Positions 19,409-29,838 of a stretch of DNA of 64,000 nt are shown in pieces. The stretch is from an uncultured Pelagibacteraceae bacterium (GTDB lineage Bacteria > Pseudomonadota > Alphaproteobacteria > Pelagibacterales > Pelagibacteraceae): assembly GCA_902513955.1 (NCBI GenBank), contig CABXOW010000002.1:1-64000 (forward strand), given 5' to 3'. Each line of letters begins with the position of its first letter. Position 1 is the stretch's first letter. The notes beneath the pieces were generated by a model. The model saw only the letters and a list, made by a program, of their open reading frames with translations, had not been told where the DNA came from and did no database searches. The position numbers and the translations under genes were made by a program.

Positions 19409-19482
19409 GGCGGTCCCTGGGGGAATCGAACCCCCCTTTGCAGGATGAAAACCAGCTGTCCTAACCGATAGACGAAGGGACC
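19409..19482 (-). tRNA. tRNA-Glu (TTC)
   Basis: Minus strand GGTCCCTTCGTCTATCGGTTAGGACAGCTGGTTTTCATCCTGCAAAGGGGGGTTCGATTCCCCCAGGGACCGCCA; CCA encoded. Confidence 0.95.
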
Positions 19483-19532
19483 ATTGAGGGGTCTTTTATT
19501 TTAAAAGTTAATATAATTCAAGACTTAATAAA

Positions 19533-21227
19533 CTAAAGAATTAAATCTCTAATATTTAATTGGATTGTCTTTTTATTATTCCAAATATTTTCATGTAATT
19601 GAGCAATAATATTAATTTTTTTTTTGTAAGATAATAAATATTCACCAATTTTACTATTTAAACAGTTGTAGCATATAGTTTTAATTGAAGTACCTGTTTC
19701 AGGTTTAATTATAGCTGATATATGTTTGTTATTAATTATATCAAATCTTATAATTTTAACATTTTTAATTAAAAATATTGGTAAATAATTGTAATTACCA
19801 AATGGTCCCAATTTATTTATTTCTCTCATAAATTTTGTATTAATAGCAGACGTAGACAATTCCATGTCATACTTGTTTGAATTTTCTATATTAAGAAGTT
19901 TTTTTGAATAATCATTTTGAATAAAGTTATCTAAAAGTTTCATATTGTTTTTTTTAATTGTAAAACCAGCAGCCATATTATGACCTCCGCCATTTTCAAT
20001 AATATTATTATCAATTAATGATTTCATTAATTTACCAATATTATACAATGATGTAGATCTAGCTGAAGCTTTAAGTGTATTATTAGATTTTGTAATAACA
20101 ATTGAAGGTTTATTAAAATGATCCTTTAATCTTGAGGCAATAATACCGATTAACCCTTCATTGAGGTTTTTTTTATAATAAATTATTACATTTTTATTTT
20201 CATTTTTAATTCTCTTAAAATCTATTTCAGCTAAAATATTTTGTTCTATTTTTTTTCTGTTATTATTAAGATCAATTAATTTAATAGATCTATCTTTGAT
20301 AATTTCTAGATTGTCTGAAGATAATAATTCTACACCGTATTTTGAATGGTTAAGTCTCCCACCAGCATTTATTATTGGTCCAATTAAAAAACCTAAATCT
20401 TCTACGGTAATTTTTTTTTTTAATTTATAATGGTCAAAAATTTGACTTAATGCTCTATTATTTTTGATGTTAAAATTATCAATTACATTACGTGCTATAG
20501 TTTTATTAATTTTTCTTAACGGCATTACATCACATATTGTTGCAAGCAAAACATATATAAAAAAATTATATAACTTAAAACTTGATTTAGATTTTTTAAC
20601 CATAATATCTATAAAGAAATATGTTAATGTAGCAGCACATAAAAAAGTATGCTCTTTATTAGTAATTTTTTTTTTTGGATTTATAACTGCATCAGATTTA
20701 GGGTAAGGTCTATTTATTTCATGATGATCTATTATTATTGATTTAATATTTTGTTGGTTTAAGTATTCAATTGCCTCATAGGATGTTGAGCCACAATCAA
20801 CCATAATTATTAATTTTGGCTTTTTTAAAATTAATTTTTGGAAAAGTTTTTTGCTAGCTCCATAACCATCATTTATTCTGTCAGGTATATAAAAGAAATG
20901 TTGTTGATTTATATGATTAAAATACCTAACCAACAAAGATGTTGCACATGAACCATCAACATCGTAGTCCCCTAAAATACATATATTTTCATTCTTTTTA
21001 ATTATATCTAAAAGAACTAAAGATGCTTTTTGGTAATCATAATCATCTTTGAATATATTTGTTATTTTTTGGTTATTGTTAATACCGTATATTTCTGAGG
21101 TATCATAATTTCTTGAAACGATTAAATGAGATAAAATATCTCCTAACCCATAATCTTGTTTAACTTTTTCAACTAAATTTTTATTAACTTTTTGTTTTTC
21201 CCATTTTAATTCAGAAATAGAAATCAT
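19533..21227 (-). CDS. recJ: Single-stranded-DNA-specific exonuclease RecJ
   Basis: ILGDYDVDGSCATSLLVRYF; IIDHHEINRPYPKSDAVINPK; ENGGGHNMAAGFTI. Confidence 0.95.
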   Translation of the reverse strand: MISISELKWEKQKVNKNLVEKVKQDYGLGDILSHLIVSRNYDTSEIYGINNNQKITNIFKDDYDYQKASLVLLDIIKKNENICILGDYDVDGSCATSLLVRYFNHINQQHFFYIPDRINDGYGASKKLFQKLILKKPKLIIMVDCGSTSYEAIEYLNQQNIKSIIIDHHEINRPYPKSDAVINPKKKITNKEHTFLCAATLTYFFIDIMVKKSKSSFKLYNFFIYVLLATICDVMPLRKINKTIARNVIDNFNIKNNRALSQIFDHYKLKKKITVEDLGFLIGPIINAGGRLNHSKYGVELLSSDNLEIIKDRSIKLIDLNNNRKKIEQNILAEIDFKRIKNENKNVIIYYKKNLNEGLIGIIASRLKDHFNKPSIVITKSNNTLKASARSTSLYNIGKLMKSLIDNNIIENGGGHNMAAGFTIKKNNMKLLDNFIQNDYSKKLLNIENSNKYDMELSTSAINTKFMREINKLGPFGNYNYLPIFLIKNVKIIRFDIINNKHISAIIKPETGTSIKTICYNCLNSKIGEYLLSYKKKINIIAQLHENIWNNKKTIQLNIRDLIL

Positions 21228-22171
21228 TCATTTATTGACATAACGCTTTTAAGTATTTCCTTAAAATTACTACTCTTATGAGTAACTAAAGTTTCACTTA
21301 TATATTTACCTTCTTCATGAATAATACCTTTTAAAACATCACTGTTTGTTATACCCGATGCACAAAAAATAGAGTCTCCCTTAACAATTTCATTTAATTC
21401 ATACTTTTTATTTAAATCGGTAATCCCCATCTGTTTAGCTTCACGAATATCTTTGTCGTTATCAAAAATAAATCTTCCTTGAAAATGGCAATCATATGCA
21501 TCAAGAGCACTTGCGGCAAGAACACCTTCTGGGCCACCACCAATACCTAAAAACATATCAACTTTATAATTAGGATCAGAAACATATAAAGCGCCAAGAA
21601 TATCTCCATCAGTAATAAGTTTAATATTCACACCTAATTCTTTAAGTTTATCAATTGTAGGTTTATGTCTAGGTCTATCTAAAATACAAACAGTTATAGA
21701 TGTGATATTTTTATTTTTAAATTTTGATAAGTTTTTAATATTTTTTTCTAAAGGATAATCCAAATCGATTAAACCATGATCAATTTTACTAGTTGCAATT
21801 TTATCCATATAGGTTTCAGGAGCATTAAATAAATTTCCTTTTTCTCCTATAGCTAATACTGCAATCCCACCTGGTAAGTTGTTTGCTACGAAATTTGTTC
21901 CCTCAACAGGATCGACAGCAATATCAAAATGTGGTCCATTTTTTGTGCCTAAAAATTCACCAGTATAAAGCAATGGAGCTTCATCCAAGGCTCCCTCACC
22001 TATTACAACTTTCCCATTCATATCAATCTTGTTTAGTTCAAATCTCATAGAGTCTACTGCAGCTTGATCTGCTGCAATTTTATCTTTTTTGCCAACTAAG
22101 TATGATGCAGCTAGAGCTGCTTTTGATGAAACATCTTTAAATTGATCAATAAACTTTTTATCAATTGCCAT
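21224..22171 (-). CDS. glpX: Class II fructose-1,6-bisphosphatase GlpX
   Basis: VVIGEGALDEAPLLYTGE; DIAVDPVEGTNFVANNLPGGIAVLA; GIGGGPEGVLAASAL. Confidence 0.95.
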   Translation of the reverse strand: MAIDKKFIDQFKDVSSKAALAASYLVGKKDKIAADQAAVDSMRFELNKIDMNGKVVIGEGALDEAPLLYTGEFLGTKNGPHFDIAVDPVEGTNFVANNLPGGIAVLAIGEKGNLFNAPETYMDKIATSKIDHGLIDLDYPLEKNIKNLSKFKNKNITSITVCILDRPRHKPTIDKLKELGVNIKLITDGDILGALYVSDPNYKVDMFLGIGGGPEGVLAASALDAYDCHFQGRFIFDNDKDIREAKQMGITDLNKKYELNEIVKGDSIFCASGITNSDVLKGIIHEEGKYISETLVTHKSSNFKEILKSVMSINE

Positions 22172-23163
22172 TAAATTTTTTCATCAATAAAATCTTCTTG
22201 ATTTATTTTTGACTCAAATTCTCTCAAACGTTTGTAAACACTTGCTAATTCAATAATTGTAGGCCAAGCTTTTAGTATATATTGCATTGAACCTTCAACT
22301 CTTCCAAAAGCTCTTATTATTTGCTGCATCACACCCAAAGTAACTGCACCAGCCACAATTGCAGGAGCTAAAAAAACATATGCAGAGAGTACATTCGCTT
22401 GAAGATAAGCTATTCTACCAACATTAAAATATAAATATCTAATATAACTTAAAAAATGAATTTCTCTAACACCATTAAAAAGTTCTTCAATTGATTTTGG
22501 CCTGACTGTTCCATCGTCCTCAGCTACTACAAGAATCTTTCTGTATGCTGCTTCCTTTTTTTGAAGATCATATTCAACGCCAACTAGTCTTAAAATTAAC
22601 CCTAATACAATTAAAAATATAGTGCCTCCAACTGACCAGATCAAAGCGCCTACTATTAGACCATAATCCCAATCTCCAAAAAAGAAAATTGGTATAGTAA
22701 TACTTAACCCAAATAAAATTGGCATAAACTCAACTAAAATCATTAACGCTTCTATTAAACTTGTACCTAAAGTTTCCATTATTCTTGTAAATTTTATTGT
22801 ATCTTCTTGAACCCTTTGTGAAGCTCCTTCGATTTTTCGAGCTCTGTCATAAACACTATGATACCATTCAATCATTGAAGTTCTCCATCTAAACAAATAA
22901 TGAGAAGTAAAAAAACTAACAATAACAGCTACACCAACATAGATGGCAGCTAAAGTAATAAATGACAATAAACTAGACCAATATTCTTCAATCGTAATAG
23001 CATTTGGTTCACCTAGAGCTTTTTGAATCATGTCGTAGAATTGACCAAACCATTCATTTATTTTGACATCAATTTTAACTTGAACCCATAAAGAAGATAA
23101 AATGATAAATGAACCTAGCCAAGACCACATAATCCATTTTTTTAATTTGAAAAATCTAAACAT
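22171..23163 (-). CDS. SbmA/BacA-like peptide antibiotic transporter
   Basis: INEWFGQFYDMIQKAL; FRWRTSMIEWYHSVYDRARKIEGASQRVQEDTIKFTRIMETLG. Confidence 0.9.
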   Translation of the reverse strand: MFRFFKLKKWIMWSWLGSFIILSSLWVQVKIDVKINEWFGQFYDMIQKALGEPNAITIEEYWSSLLSFITLAAIYVGVAVIVSFFTSHYLFRWRTSMIEWYHSVYDRARKIEGASQRVQEDTIKFTRIMETLGTSLIEALMILVEFMPILFGLSITIPIFFFGDWDYGLIVGALIWSVGGTIFLIVLGLILRLVGVEYDLQKKEAAYRKILVVAEDDGTVRPKSIEELFNGVREIHFLSYIRYLYFNVGRIAYLQANVLSAYVFLAPAIVAGAVTLGVMQQIIRAFGRVEGSMQYILKAWPTIIELASVYKRLREFESKINQEDFIDEKI

Positions 23164-23166
23164 CTA

Positions 23167-23448
23167 TTATTTTAAAAAGTTATCTGCATATGATTTTTTT
23201 ACAGTTTTTCTTTTTTTTGGTTCAATTAAATCAAAATCAATTTTTTTCTTTTGTGCGTAGTTAATAGCTAATTCTTTTGAAGAAAATTCCAATTTTAATT
23301 CAGACATTGTGTCAGAGGAACTTTCCCAGCCCATTAAAGGGTTTTTAGTTGGATCTTTAGTTATAAATTCTAAAATCCATTTATTGTTTTTTGCAGTACC
23401 TGACTGCATTGGATTTTTATTTGGTATATAAATTATTGCTTTACTCAT
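23167..23448 (-). CDS. ETC complex I subunit (NDUFS4-like) family protein
   Basis: IYIPNKNPMQSGTAKNNKWILEF...NPLMGWESSSDTMSELKLEFSSKELAINYAQKKKI. Confidence 0.88.
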   Translation of the reverse strand: MSKAIIYIPNKNPMQSGTAKNNKWILEFITKDPTKNPLMGWESSSDTMSELKLEFSSKELAINYAQKKKIDFDLIEPKKRKTVKKSYADNFLK

Positions 23449-23453
23449 AATGA

Positions 23454-23530
<77 letters not shown>

Positions 23531-23624
23531 TTACAGGTACTAATACAGTAGTTATTGATAATTTCAAAGTATAAAGACATCAAAAATAAAAGAAATTTAA
23601 TAAAAATCTGATATATAACGAAGT

Positions 23625-24116
23625 ATGATTATTACGTGTCTTAATTGTAAAAAAAAATTCCAAATTGACCCTACTCTTATACCTGAAGAAGGACGAGATT
23701 TGCAATGTGGTTCATGTCAAAATGTTTGGTTTTACAAAACAGAAAAAGGAAACTCTTCACCATTAACTTTAAATGAAGATTTTGTTAATAAAGAAATTGA
23801 AGATAAGTTTCTAAAAAAAAATATTGAAAAGACAATCGAAAATAAAAAATCAGTAATCAAGGAAAAACCTAAAAATAAAGAAAAGAAAATTAAAACAATT
23901 TCAGACAATGAAAAAACTTATATAAAAAAAGAAAATATGGGTGGCAAATTTTTCTCTTATTTAATAATTTTAATTATCTCTTTTGTAGCATTAATAATTT
24001 TGCTTGATACGTTAAAAACCCCAATTATTAACGTTTTTCCAGGTGTAGAAATCATATTATTTAACTTATTTGAAACATTGAAAGATATAAAACTATTTAT
24101 TATAGACCTTTCTTAA
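23625..24116 (+). CDS. MJ0042-type zinc-ribbon membrane protein
   Basis: MIITCLNCKKKFQIDPTLIPEEGRDLQCGSCQNVWFY, plus one C-terminal TM segment. Confidence 0.85.
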   Translation: MIITCLNCKKKFQIDPTLIPEEGRDLQCGSCQNVWFYKTEKGNSSPLTLNEDFVNKEIEDKFLKKNIEKTIENKKSVIKEKPKNKEKKIKTISDNEKTYIKKENMGGKFFSYLIILIISFVALIILLDTLKTPIINVFPGVEIILFNLFETLKDIKLFIIDLS

Positions 24117-24122
24117 AATTTT

Positions 24123-25295
24123 ATGATTAACTATTTATCTAAAACTTTTAAATGGTTTTTTAAACTAGAAGCTGCCAGTGGTTTAGTTTTATTATTTTCT
24201 GCTGTTGTTGCTCTAATTATTAGTAACTCTGAATTATCAGAGATATATTTTTCAACTTTAAATAAATATTTATTTATTGGTATAAATAATTTTGGATTAA
24301 AATTATCTGTTATACATTGGATAAATGATGCCTTGATGGCTATATTCTTTTTCTTTGTAACTTTAGAAATTAAAAGAGAATTTTTACAAGGTGAACTTTC
24401 AAATATTAAACAAGCATTACTTCCAATTATTGCCGCTGTAGGTGGAATGTTGGTTCCAGCATTAATTTATGTATATATAAATCTAGGAGACAGTGAAACT
24501 TTAAATGGTTGGGCAATACCCTCTGCAACTGATATAGCGTTTTCTTTAGGTGTGCTATCATTGCTTGGTAAAAGAGTTCCTTTGTCCTTAAAAGTATTTT
24601 TAACTGCACTTGCAATCATCGATGATTTAGGAGCTATTGTAATTATTGCACTTTTTTATTCTGGAGATTTAAGCATTAATTACTTAAGCCTTATGTTGCT
24701 TGCTTTTATTGCTTTATTGGTAATTAACAAATTTAATATTAAAAAATTCTTACCTTATTTAGTTATAGGTCTGTTTCTTTGGGATTTTACTCACAACTCA
24801 GGGATCCATGCAACTATAGCCGGTGTTCTATTAGCAATGACAATACCACATAGAAAAAAAGAAAAAGATTTCTCTTTATTAATTAAAATTGAACATGCTA
24901 TCAGCCCTTATGTAGCTTTTGGAATCATGCCTTTATTTGCTTTTGCTAACGCTGGTGTCTCTTTAGAAGGATTGTCTTTAAGTTCATTATTAGACAAAGT
25001 GCCGTTAGGAATTTTATTAGGTCTTTTTGTGGGAAAACAATTAGGTGTTTTTATATTTTCTTATATCTCTATAAAATTGAAAGTTGCTCAAATGCCAAAT
25101 AATACTAATTGGTTTAATTTTTATGGTGTTGGAGTGTTAACAGGAATTGGTTTTACTATGAGTCTTTTTGTGGGTAACTTAGCTTTCGTAGAAAATATGC
25201 ATTATATGGATGGTGTCAAAATTGGTGTATTAACAGGATCTTTACTATCTACTTTATTTGGTTATTTTTTAATACTTCTTACACCAAACAAATAA
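24123..25295 (+). CDS. nhaA: Na+/H+ antiporter NhaA
   Basis: LINDALMAIFFFFVTLEIKREFLQGEL-type motif; GWAIPSATDIAFSLGVLSLLG; ALAIIDDLGAIVIIALFY. Confidence 0.96.
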   Translation: MINYLSKTFKWFFKLEAASGLVLLFSAVVALIISNSELSEIYFSTLNKYLFIGINNFGLKLSVIHWINDALMAIFFFFVTLEIKREFLQGELSNIKQALLPIIAAVGGMLVPALIYVYINLGDSETLNGWAIPSATDIAFSLGVLSLLGKRVPLSLKVFLTALAIIDDLGAIVIIALFYSGDLSINYLSLMLLAFIALLVINKFNIKKFLPYLVIGLFLWDFTHNSGIHATIAGVLLAMTIPHRKKEKDFSLLIKIEHAISPYVAFGIMPLFAFANAGVSLEGLSLSSLLDKVPLGILLGLFVGKQLGVFIFSYISIKLKVAQMPNNTNWFNFYGVGVLTGIGFTMSLFVGNLAFVENMHYMDGVKIGVLTGSLLSTLFGYFLILLTPNK

Positions 25296-25296
25296 G

Positions 25297-25848
25297 TTGA
25301 AAATGAAAAAACTAAATCTGATAGGATTAATTATAATTATGATTTTTTTTAAAAATTCTGTAAGTGCTAATTATGAAAAAATTTTTTATGACTTTAAAAT
25401 GGAGGCTATTTCCGGTGAAGTAATTGATTTTAAAAATTACAAAAATAAAGTTGTTTTAGTTGTTAATACAGCAAGTTATTGCGGATTTACTAAGCAATAT
25501 GATGAGTTACAAGAATTGTGGGATTTATATAAAACTAAAGGATTAATTGTACTTGGGGTCCCATCAAATTCATTTAATCAAGAAAAGAAAAATAATGCTG
25601 ATGTTAAAAAGTTTTGTGAGATAAATTTTAATATTAATTTTCCTTTAACCAGTATAACAGAGGTTAAGGGATCAAATGCTCATGAGTTATTTCAATGGGC
25701 AAAAGATAATCATGGTAAATCTGCTGTTCCAAAGTGGAATTTTCATAAATTATTAATCAACAAAGATGGTAAAATTGATGATACATTTGCATCATTTACT
25801 AAACCAATGTCTAAAAAAATAATAAATAAAATAGAGAAACTTTTATAA
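25297..25848 (+). CDS. Glutathione peroxidase family protein
   Basis: VLVVNTASYCGFTKQYDELQELW; GVPSNSFNQEKKNN; PKWNFHKLLINKDGKI. Confidence 0.94.
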   Translation: MKMKKLNLIGLIIIMIFFKNSVSANYEKIFYDFKMEAISGEVIDFKNYKNKVVLVVNTASYCGFTKQYDELQELWDLYKTKGLIVLGVPSNSFNQEKKNNADVKKFCEINFNINFPLTSITEVKGSNAHELFQWAKDNHGKSAVPKWNFHKLLINKDGKIDDTFASFTKPMSKKIINKIEKLL

Positions 25849-26613
25849 TTTTATAGTTAATCCATCATGAGCGGGAATAACATTTTTAGGTAAAATTTTT
25901 TTTAATATCTTGTAATCTAATAAATGTGATAGATTTGTCAAAATAGCTTTTTTAGGTTTAAACTTTTTTATTAGTGCTAAAGAAGTTTCTAAATTAAAAT
26001 GTGATGGATGGTACTTATACCACAGACAGTCAATTACTAAATAATTAAGATTTTTAAAATCTTTAAAGTCTTTGTTATAAATTTTACTTACATCACTAAT
26101 ATAAGCTAACTTTTTGCCAATAATAAAACAATTGGACTTAACTTTTCCATGTTCGACAATTATAGACTTTATCTTGATTTTTTTATTATTATTTTTTGCA
26201 AATATATTTTTTTGTAACTTATTCAATTTTAAGGTAGCTGGATATTCTTTTGAATAACTATTAAAAATATATGAGAAAGAATTTTTTAAATATTTAGATG
26301 TATGTAGGTCAGCATAGATGTTAATTTGTTGTTTACTTTTAATATAAAAAGTTCTTAAATCGTTTATACCATGTGTTTGGTCGGCATGCATGTGTGAATA
26401 GAGAACTCTATTAATTTTTTTAATTTTAAATCTTAATAGTTGTTGACGCAAATCAGGAGAAGTATCAATTAATATATTTTCTTCCGATGTTTTAATTAAA
26501 GCAGAGCATCTAGTTCTATAATTTTTTTTATTTTTAGGATCACAATTACCAAAAAAACCATCTGGTCTTGGTACGCCCATTGAACTTCCACATCCAAGTA
26601 TAATGAATTTCAT
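25843..26613 (-). CDS. MBL-fold metallohydrolase (PhnP-like)
   Basis: ILGCGSSMGVPRPDGFFGNCDPKNKKNYRTRCSALI; SHMHADQTHGINDLR. Confidence 0.9.
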   Translation of the reverse strand: MKFIILGCGSSMGVPRPDGFFGNCDPKNKKNYRTRCSALIKTSEENILIDTSPDLRQQLLRFKIKKINRVLYSHMHADQTHGINDLRTFYIKSKQQINIYADLHTSKYLKNSFSYIFNSYSKEYPATLKLNKLQKNIFAKNNNKKIKIKSIIVEHGKVKSNCFIIGKKLAYISDVSKIYNKDFKDFKNLNYLVIDCLWYKYHPSHFNLETSLALIKKFKPKKAILTNLSHLLDYKILKKILPKNVIPAHDGLTIKL

Positions 26614-26620
26614 AAGTATT

Positions 26621-27382
26621 CTAGTTAAAAAAAAGTCTGTTAAAATTATTTGTAGTAATTTTAATTAGTTCTGATTTAGATATATTTTTAATTTCAGCAA
26701 GTTTTGCTGCAGTAAAATCAATAAAAGAAGGTTCATTTTTTTTTCCTCTATTTGGTACAGGTGCTAAAAAAGGACTATCTGTTTCTATTAAGGTTTTATC
26801 TAGTGGTAATGATTTGAAAGTTTCCTGTAAATCTATTGAATTTTTGAAGGTAATAATACCACTGGCTGAGAAATATGAATTTAAAGTTAATAGCTTTTCA
26901 GAAAATTGTTTTGAACCAGTAAAGCAGTGCATCAAGATTTTAATGTTTTGATTTTTATAATGATTTAGTATTTCAAATGTTTCTTTTTCTGCATCTCTAG
27001 AATGAACAATTAAAGGCTTATTTGTTTCGATAGAGGCTTCTATATGTTGTTTAAAGCTAGAAATTTGTTTTTCTTTTTTGCTATTATTGTAATAAAAATC
27101 TAAGCCAGTTTCACCTATACCAATTATCTTAGAATTTTCTCTTAAATCTCTAATTATTTCTTTAGATGTAATTATATCCTTAGAGCTTTCATGTGGGTGA
27201 ATACCAATTGTGCCATATATCATTTCATCAATTTTAATTAGCTCTTTAACTTTTGAAAAGCTATTTAATGATGTGGATATTGTTAATAATTTTTCTATAC
27301 CGACATCTTTTGATCTTTGAATTACATTTTGCAAATCACTTAATAATGGTTCGTGATCTAAATGACAGTGTGAGTCAATCAT
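26621..27382 (-). CDS. tatD: TatD family deoxyribonuclease
   Basis: MIDSHCHLDHEPL; GIGETGLDFYY; HCFTGS; ETDSPFLAPVPNRGKKNEPSF. Confidence 0.95.
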   Translation of the reverse strand: MIDSHCHLDHEPLLSDLQNVIQRSKDVGIEKLLTISTSLNSFSKVKELIKIDEMIYGTIGIHPHESSKDIITSKEIIRDLRENSKIIGIGETGLDFYYNNSKKEKQISSFKQHIEASIETNKPLIVHSRDAEKETFEILNHYKNQNIKILMHCFTGSKQFSEKLLTLNSYFSASGIITFKNSIDLQETFKSLPLDKTLIETDSPFLAPVPNRGKKNEPSFIDFTAAKLAEIKNISKSELIKITTNNFNRLFFN

Positions 27383-28916
27383 TTTTTTTTTCTATCTTTT
27401 TAAAAAGTATATCTATGTTATTTATATCTTTACCTTTAGTTAAAAATTCATTATTTGATATAGTTTCAAGTTTTATATCCAGTTGAGATAAATTAAATAT
27501 TTTTAGAGCTTTTAAAGAAGACTCAGGGATTATTGGGTTTAATAAAAAACTTATTTTTCTAACAATTTCTAAAGTTGTGTAAACGATAGTATTTAATCGG
27601 ACTGGATCATTTTTTTTGTTCCATGGTTCTTGATCATTAAAATACTTATTAGCTTCAAAAAGTGAATTAACAATATAATCAATGTAAAAATTAATATTTT
27701 GTTCATCAATTTTTGATCTTATTTTATCTAAATTATCTTTATATTTATTTAATATAGTTAAATCATCTTTTTGAAATTTGATATCAGAAGGAATTTTTCC
27801 ATGACAATTTTTAATAGCAAATACCGTAACACGTTGGCACAAATTCCCAAAATTATTTGCAAGATCACTATTTATACAATCTTCAAGTCTCTCTTGCGAG
27901 ATATTTCCATCATTGCCGAAAGATACTTCTTTGATTAAATAATATCTTAATGGATCTAAACCATATTTATCAATTATTTTGATTGGATCTAAAATATTTC
28001 CTTTAGATTTAGACATTTTTTCATCACCAGAAAGTATCCAACCATGACCAAAAACTCTTAATGGTAACTCAATTTTAGCAGCTAGTAGAAATGCTGGCCA
28101 ATATACAGCATGAAATCTTAAGATATCTTTACCAATTAAATGTATTGATGCTGGCCAAAAAATTTTAAATAATTCATTGTTTGTGTCAGGATAATTTAAT
28201 GCACTTATATAATTTGTTAAGGCGTCAAGCCAAACATAAATAACGTGGTCTTTATTGTTAGGTACTTTTATTCCCCAAGAAAAACTTTTTCTACTAACAG
28301 ATAAATCTTTTAATCCACTTTTAACAAAATTAATAACTTCATTTTTTCTAGACTCGGGCGCAATAAAATTTGGATGTGACTCATAATAATCTAGCAATGG
28401 TTTCTCCCATTTTGATAATCGAAAAAAATATGACTCTTCCTCTATCCATTCAACAGATGATTTTGAAGAGATAGATCTTTTAGTACCATCTATATCCTCT
28501 ACTTCATCTTTATTATAAAAGGCTTCATCTGAAACAGAATACCAGCCAGAGTATTTTGATAAATAAATGTCATCATTTTTTTCAAGTTCATTCCATAAAT
28601 GTTGCACTGTTTTTTTATGTCTGTCTTCGGTAGTTCTTATAAAATCTGTATTTGTTAAATTAAGTGTTTGTGACAGATCTCTAAATGTTTGACTAATTTG
28701 ATTACAAAATTCCAAAGGATCGATATTTTGTTTTTCTGCCGAACGTTGTATTTTTAATCCATGCTCGTCTGTTCCAGTTAAAAATTGAACATCAAAACCA
28801 TCCATTCTTTTAAATCTAGCAAAGAAGTCAGCTATAATACTTGAATAAGCATGCCCCATATGCGGTTTAGCAGAAGGGTAGTAAATTGGTGTTGTGATAT
28901 AAAATTTTTTATCCAT
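27375..28916 (-). CDS. metG: Methionyl-tRNA synthetase
   Basis: YITTPIYYPSAKPHMGHAYSSIIADF; GTDEHGLKIQ; GDEKMSKSKGNILDP. Confidence 0.97.
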   Translation of the reverse strand: MDKKFYITTPIYYPSAKPHMGHAYSSIIADFFARFKRMDGFDVQFLTGTDEHGLKIQRSAEKQNIDPLEFCNQISQTFRDLSQTLNLTNTDFIRTTEDRHKKTVQHLWNELEKNDDIYLSKYSGWYSVSDEAFYNKDEVEDIDGTKRSISSKSSVEWIEEESYFFRLSKWEKPLLDYYESHPNFIAPESRKNEVINFVKSGLKDLSVSRKSFSWGIKVPNNKDHVIYVWLDALTNYISALNYPDTNNELFKIFWPASIHLIGKDILRFHAVYWPAFLLAAKIELPLRVFGHGWILSGDEKMSKSKGNILDPIKIIDKYGLDPLRYYLIKEVSFGNDGNISQERLEDCINSDLANNFGNLCQRVTVFAIKNCHGKIPSDIKFQKDDLTILNKYKDNLDKIRSKIDEQNINFYIDYIVNSLFEANKYFNDQEPWNKKNDPVRLNTIVYTTLEIVRKISFLLNPIIPESSLKALKIFNLSQLDIKLETISNNEFLTKGKDINNIDILFKKIEKKND

Positions 28917-29838
28917 TTAAAACTCTATCTTCAAATTCCATTAACAAAGTCTCATCATCAAGATTAAAAATTTTTGTATTATTAATTTTATTTAAAAAAT
29001 AATTTCGTATGTTTAGAAGTTTTATATTTTTAACAGATACGTTCTTACTAAAATAGATCTCTATTAATGAGTATAATAAATATTTAATAAATTGATCTTT
29101 CTTATATTTTTTTTCCTTTAAAATACTTTTAATAAAATTTTTTAAATTGATTTCTTTCAAATTAACATCATTTTTGGTAGCGAAATCTAATAAATTTAAT
29201 ATCGAACCTGGAGTGCTATAATTATTTATCACTTGATCATTAATTAAATCCATTAAATTTTCGCCTAAAATTTTATTTGTAATATCAAAAGATTGATTAG
29301 AAGTAAGATGAATCTTGAAGTTGAGGCATCTAGATTTAAGTGTTGGTAATATTTTTTTGTTATTATTAATTAATATAAAATATATATTATCGTTAGGTTC
29401 TTCCAGTATTTTTAGTAAAGCATTAACTGAATTAATATTTAAAAGTTCGATGTTATCTATAAGAACAAGTCTAGGCTTTGTATTAAAAGAAGATTTGTTT
29501 AAAGTTAAAATTAAATTTCTAATTTGATTTATATCTATATTTTTTTTATCTTCATTAATATCAATTAAAATAAAATTAGGATTAGATTTATTTGCAATTA
29601 ATCTAAATGATTTATTGTCAGGATTAATTCTAAAATTTTTACTATCATATGGAAAATCCTCACCATAGGATAAAATATGATTAATTATATGGTATCCTAG
29701 AGTGGATTTACCAATCCCTTTTTGACCAGATAATAATATTTTGTTTGGTAGTTTTTTATTGAGATAAAGTTCAATAAAATTTGAAAATATGGTGTGATGA
29801 CCAAACAAAGATAGTTGACTTGATGGGTTTAAATTCAT
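28909..29838 (-). CDS. holB: DNA polymerase III delta' subunit
   Basis: LLSGQKGIGKSTLGYHII; RLVLIDNIELLNINSVNALLKILEEPNDNIYFILI. Confidence 0.9.
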   Translation of the reverse strand: MNLNPSSQLSLFGHHTIFSNFIELYLNKKLPNKILLSGQKGIGKSTLGYHIINHILSYGEDFPYDSKNFRINPDNKSFRLIANKSNPNFILIDINEDKKNIDINQIRNLILTLNKSSFNTKPRLVLIDNIELLNINSVNALLKILEEPNDNIYFILINNNKKILPTLKSRCLNFKIHLTSNQSFDITNKILGENLMDLINDQVINNYSTPGSILNLLDFATKNDVNLKEINLKNFIKSILKEKKYKKDQFIKYLLYSLIEIYFSKNVSVKNIKLLNIRNYFLNKINNTKIFNLDDETLLMEFEDRVLNG

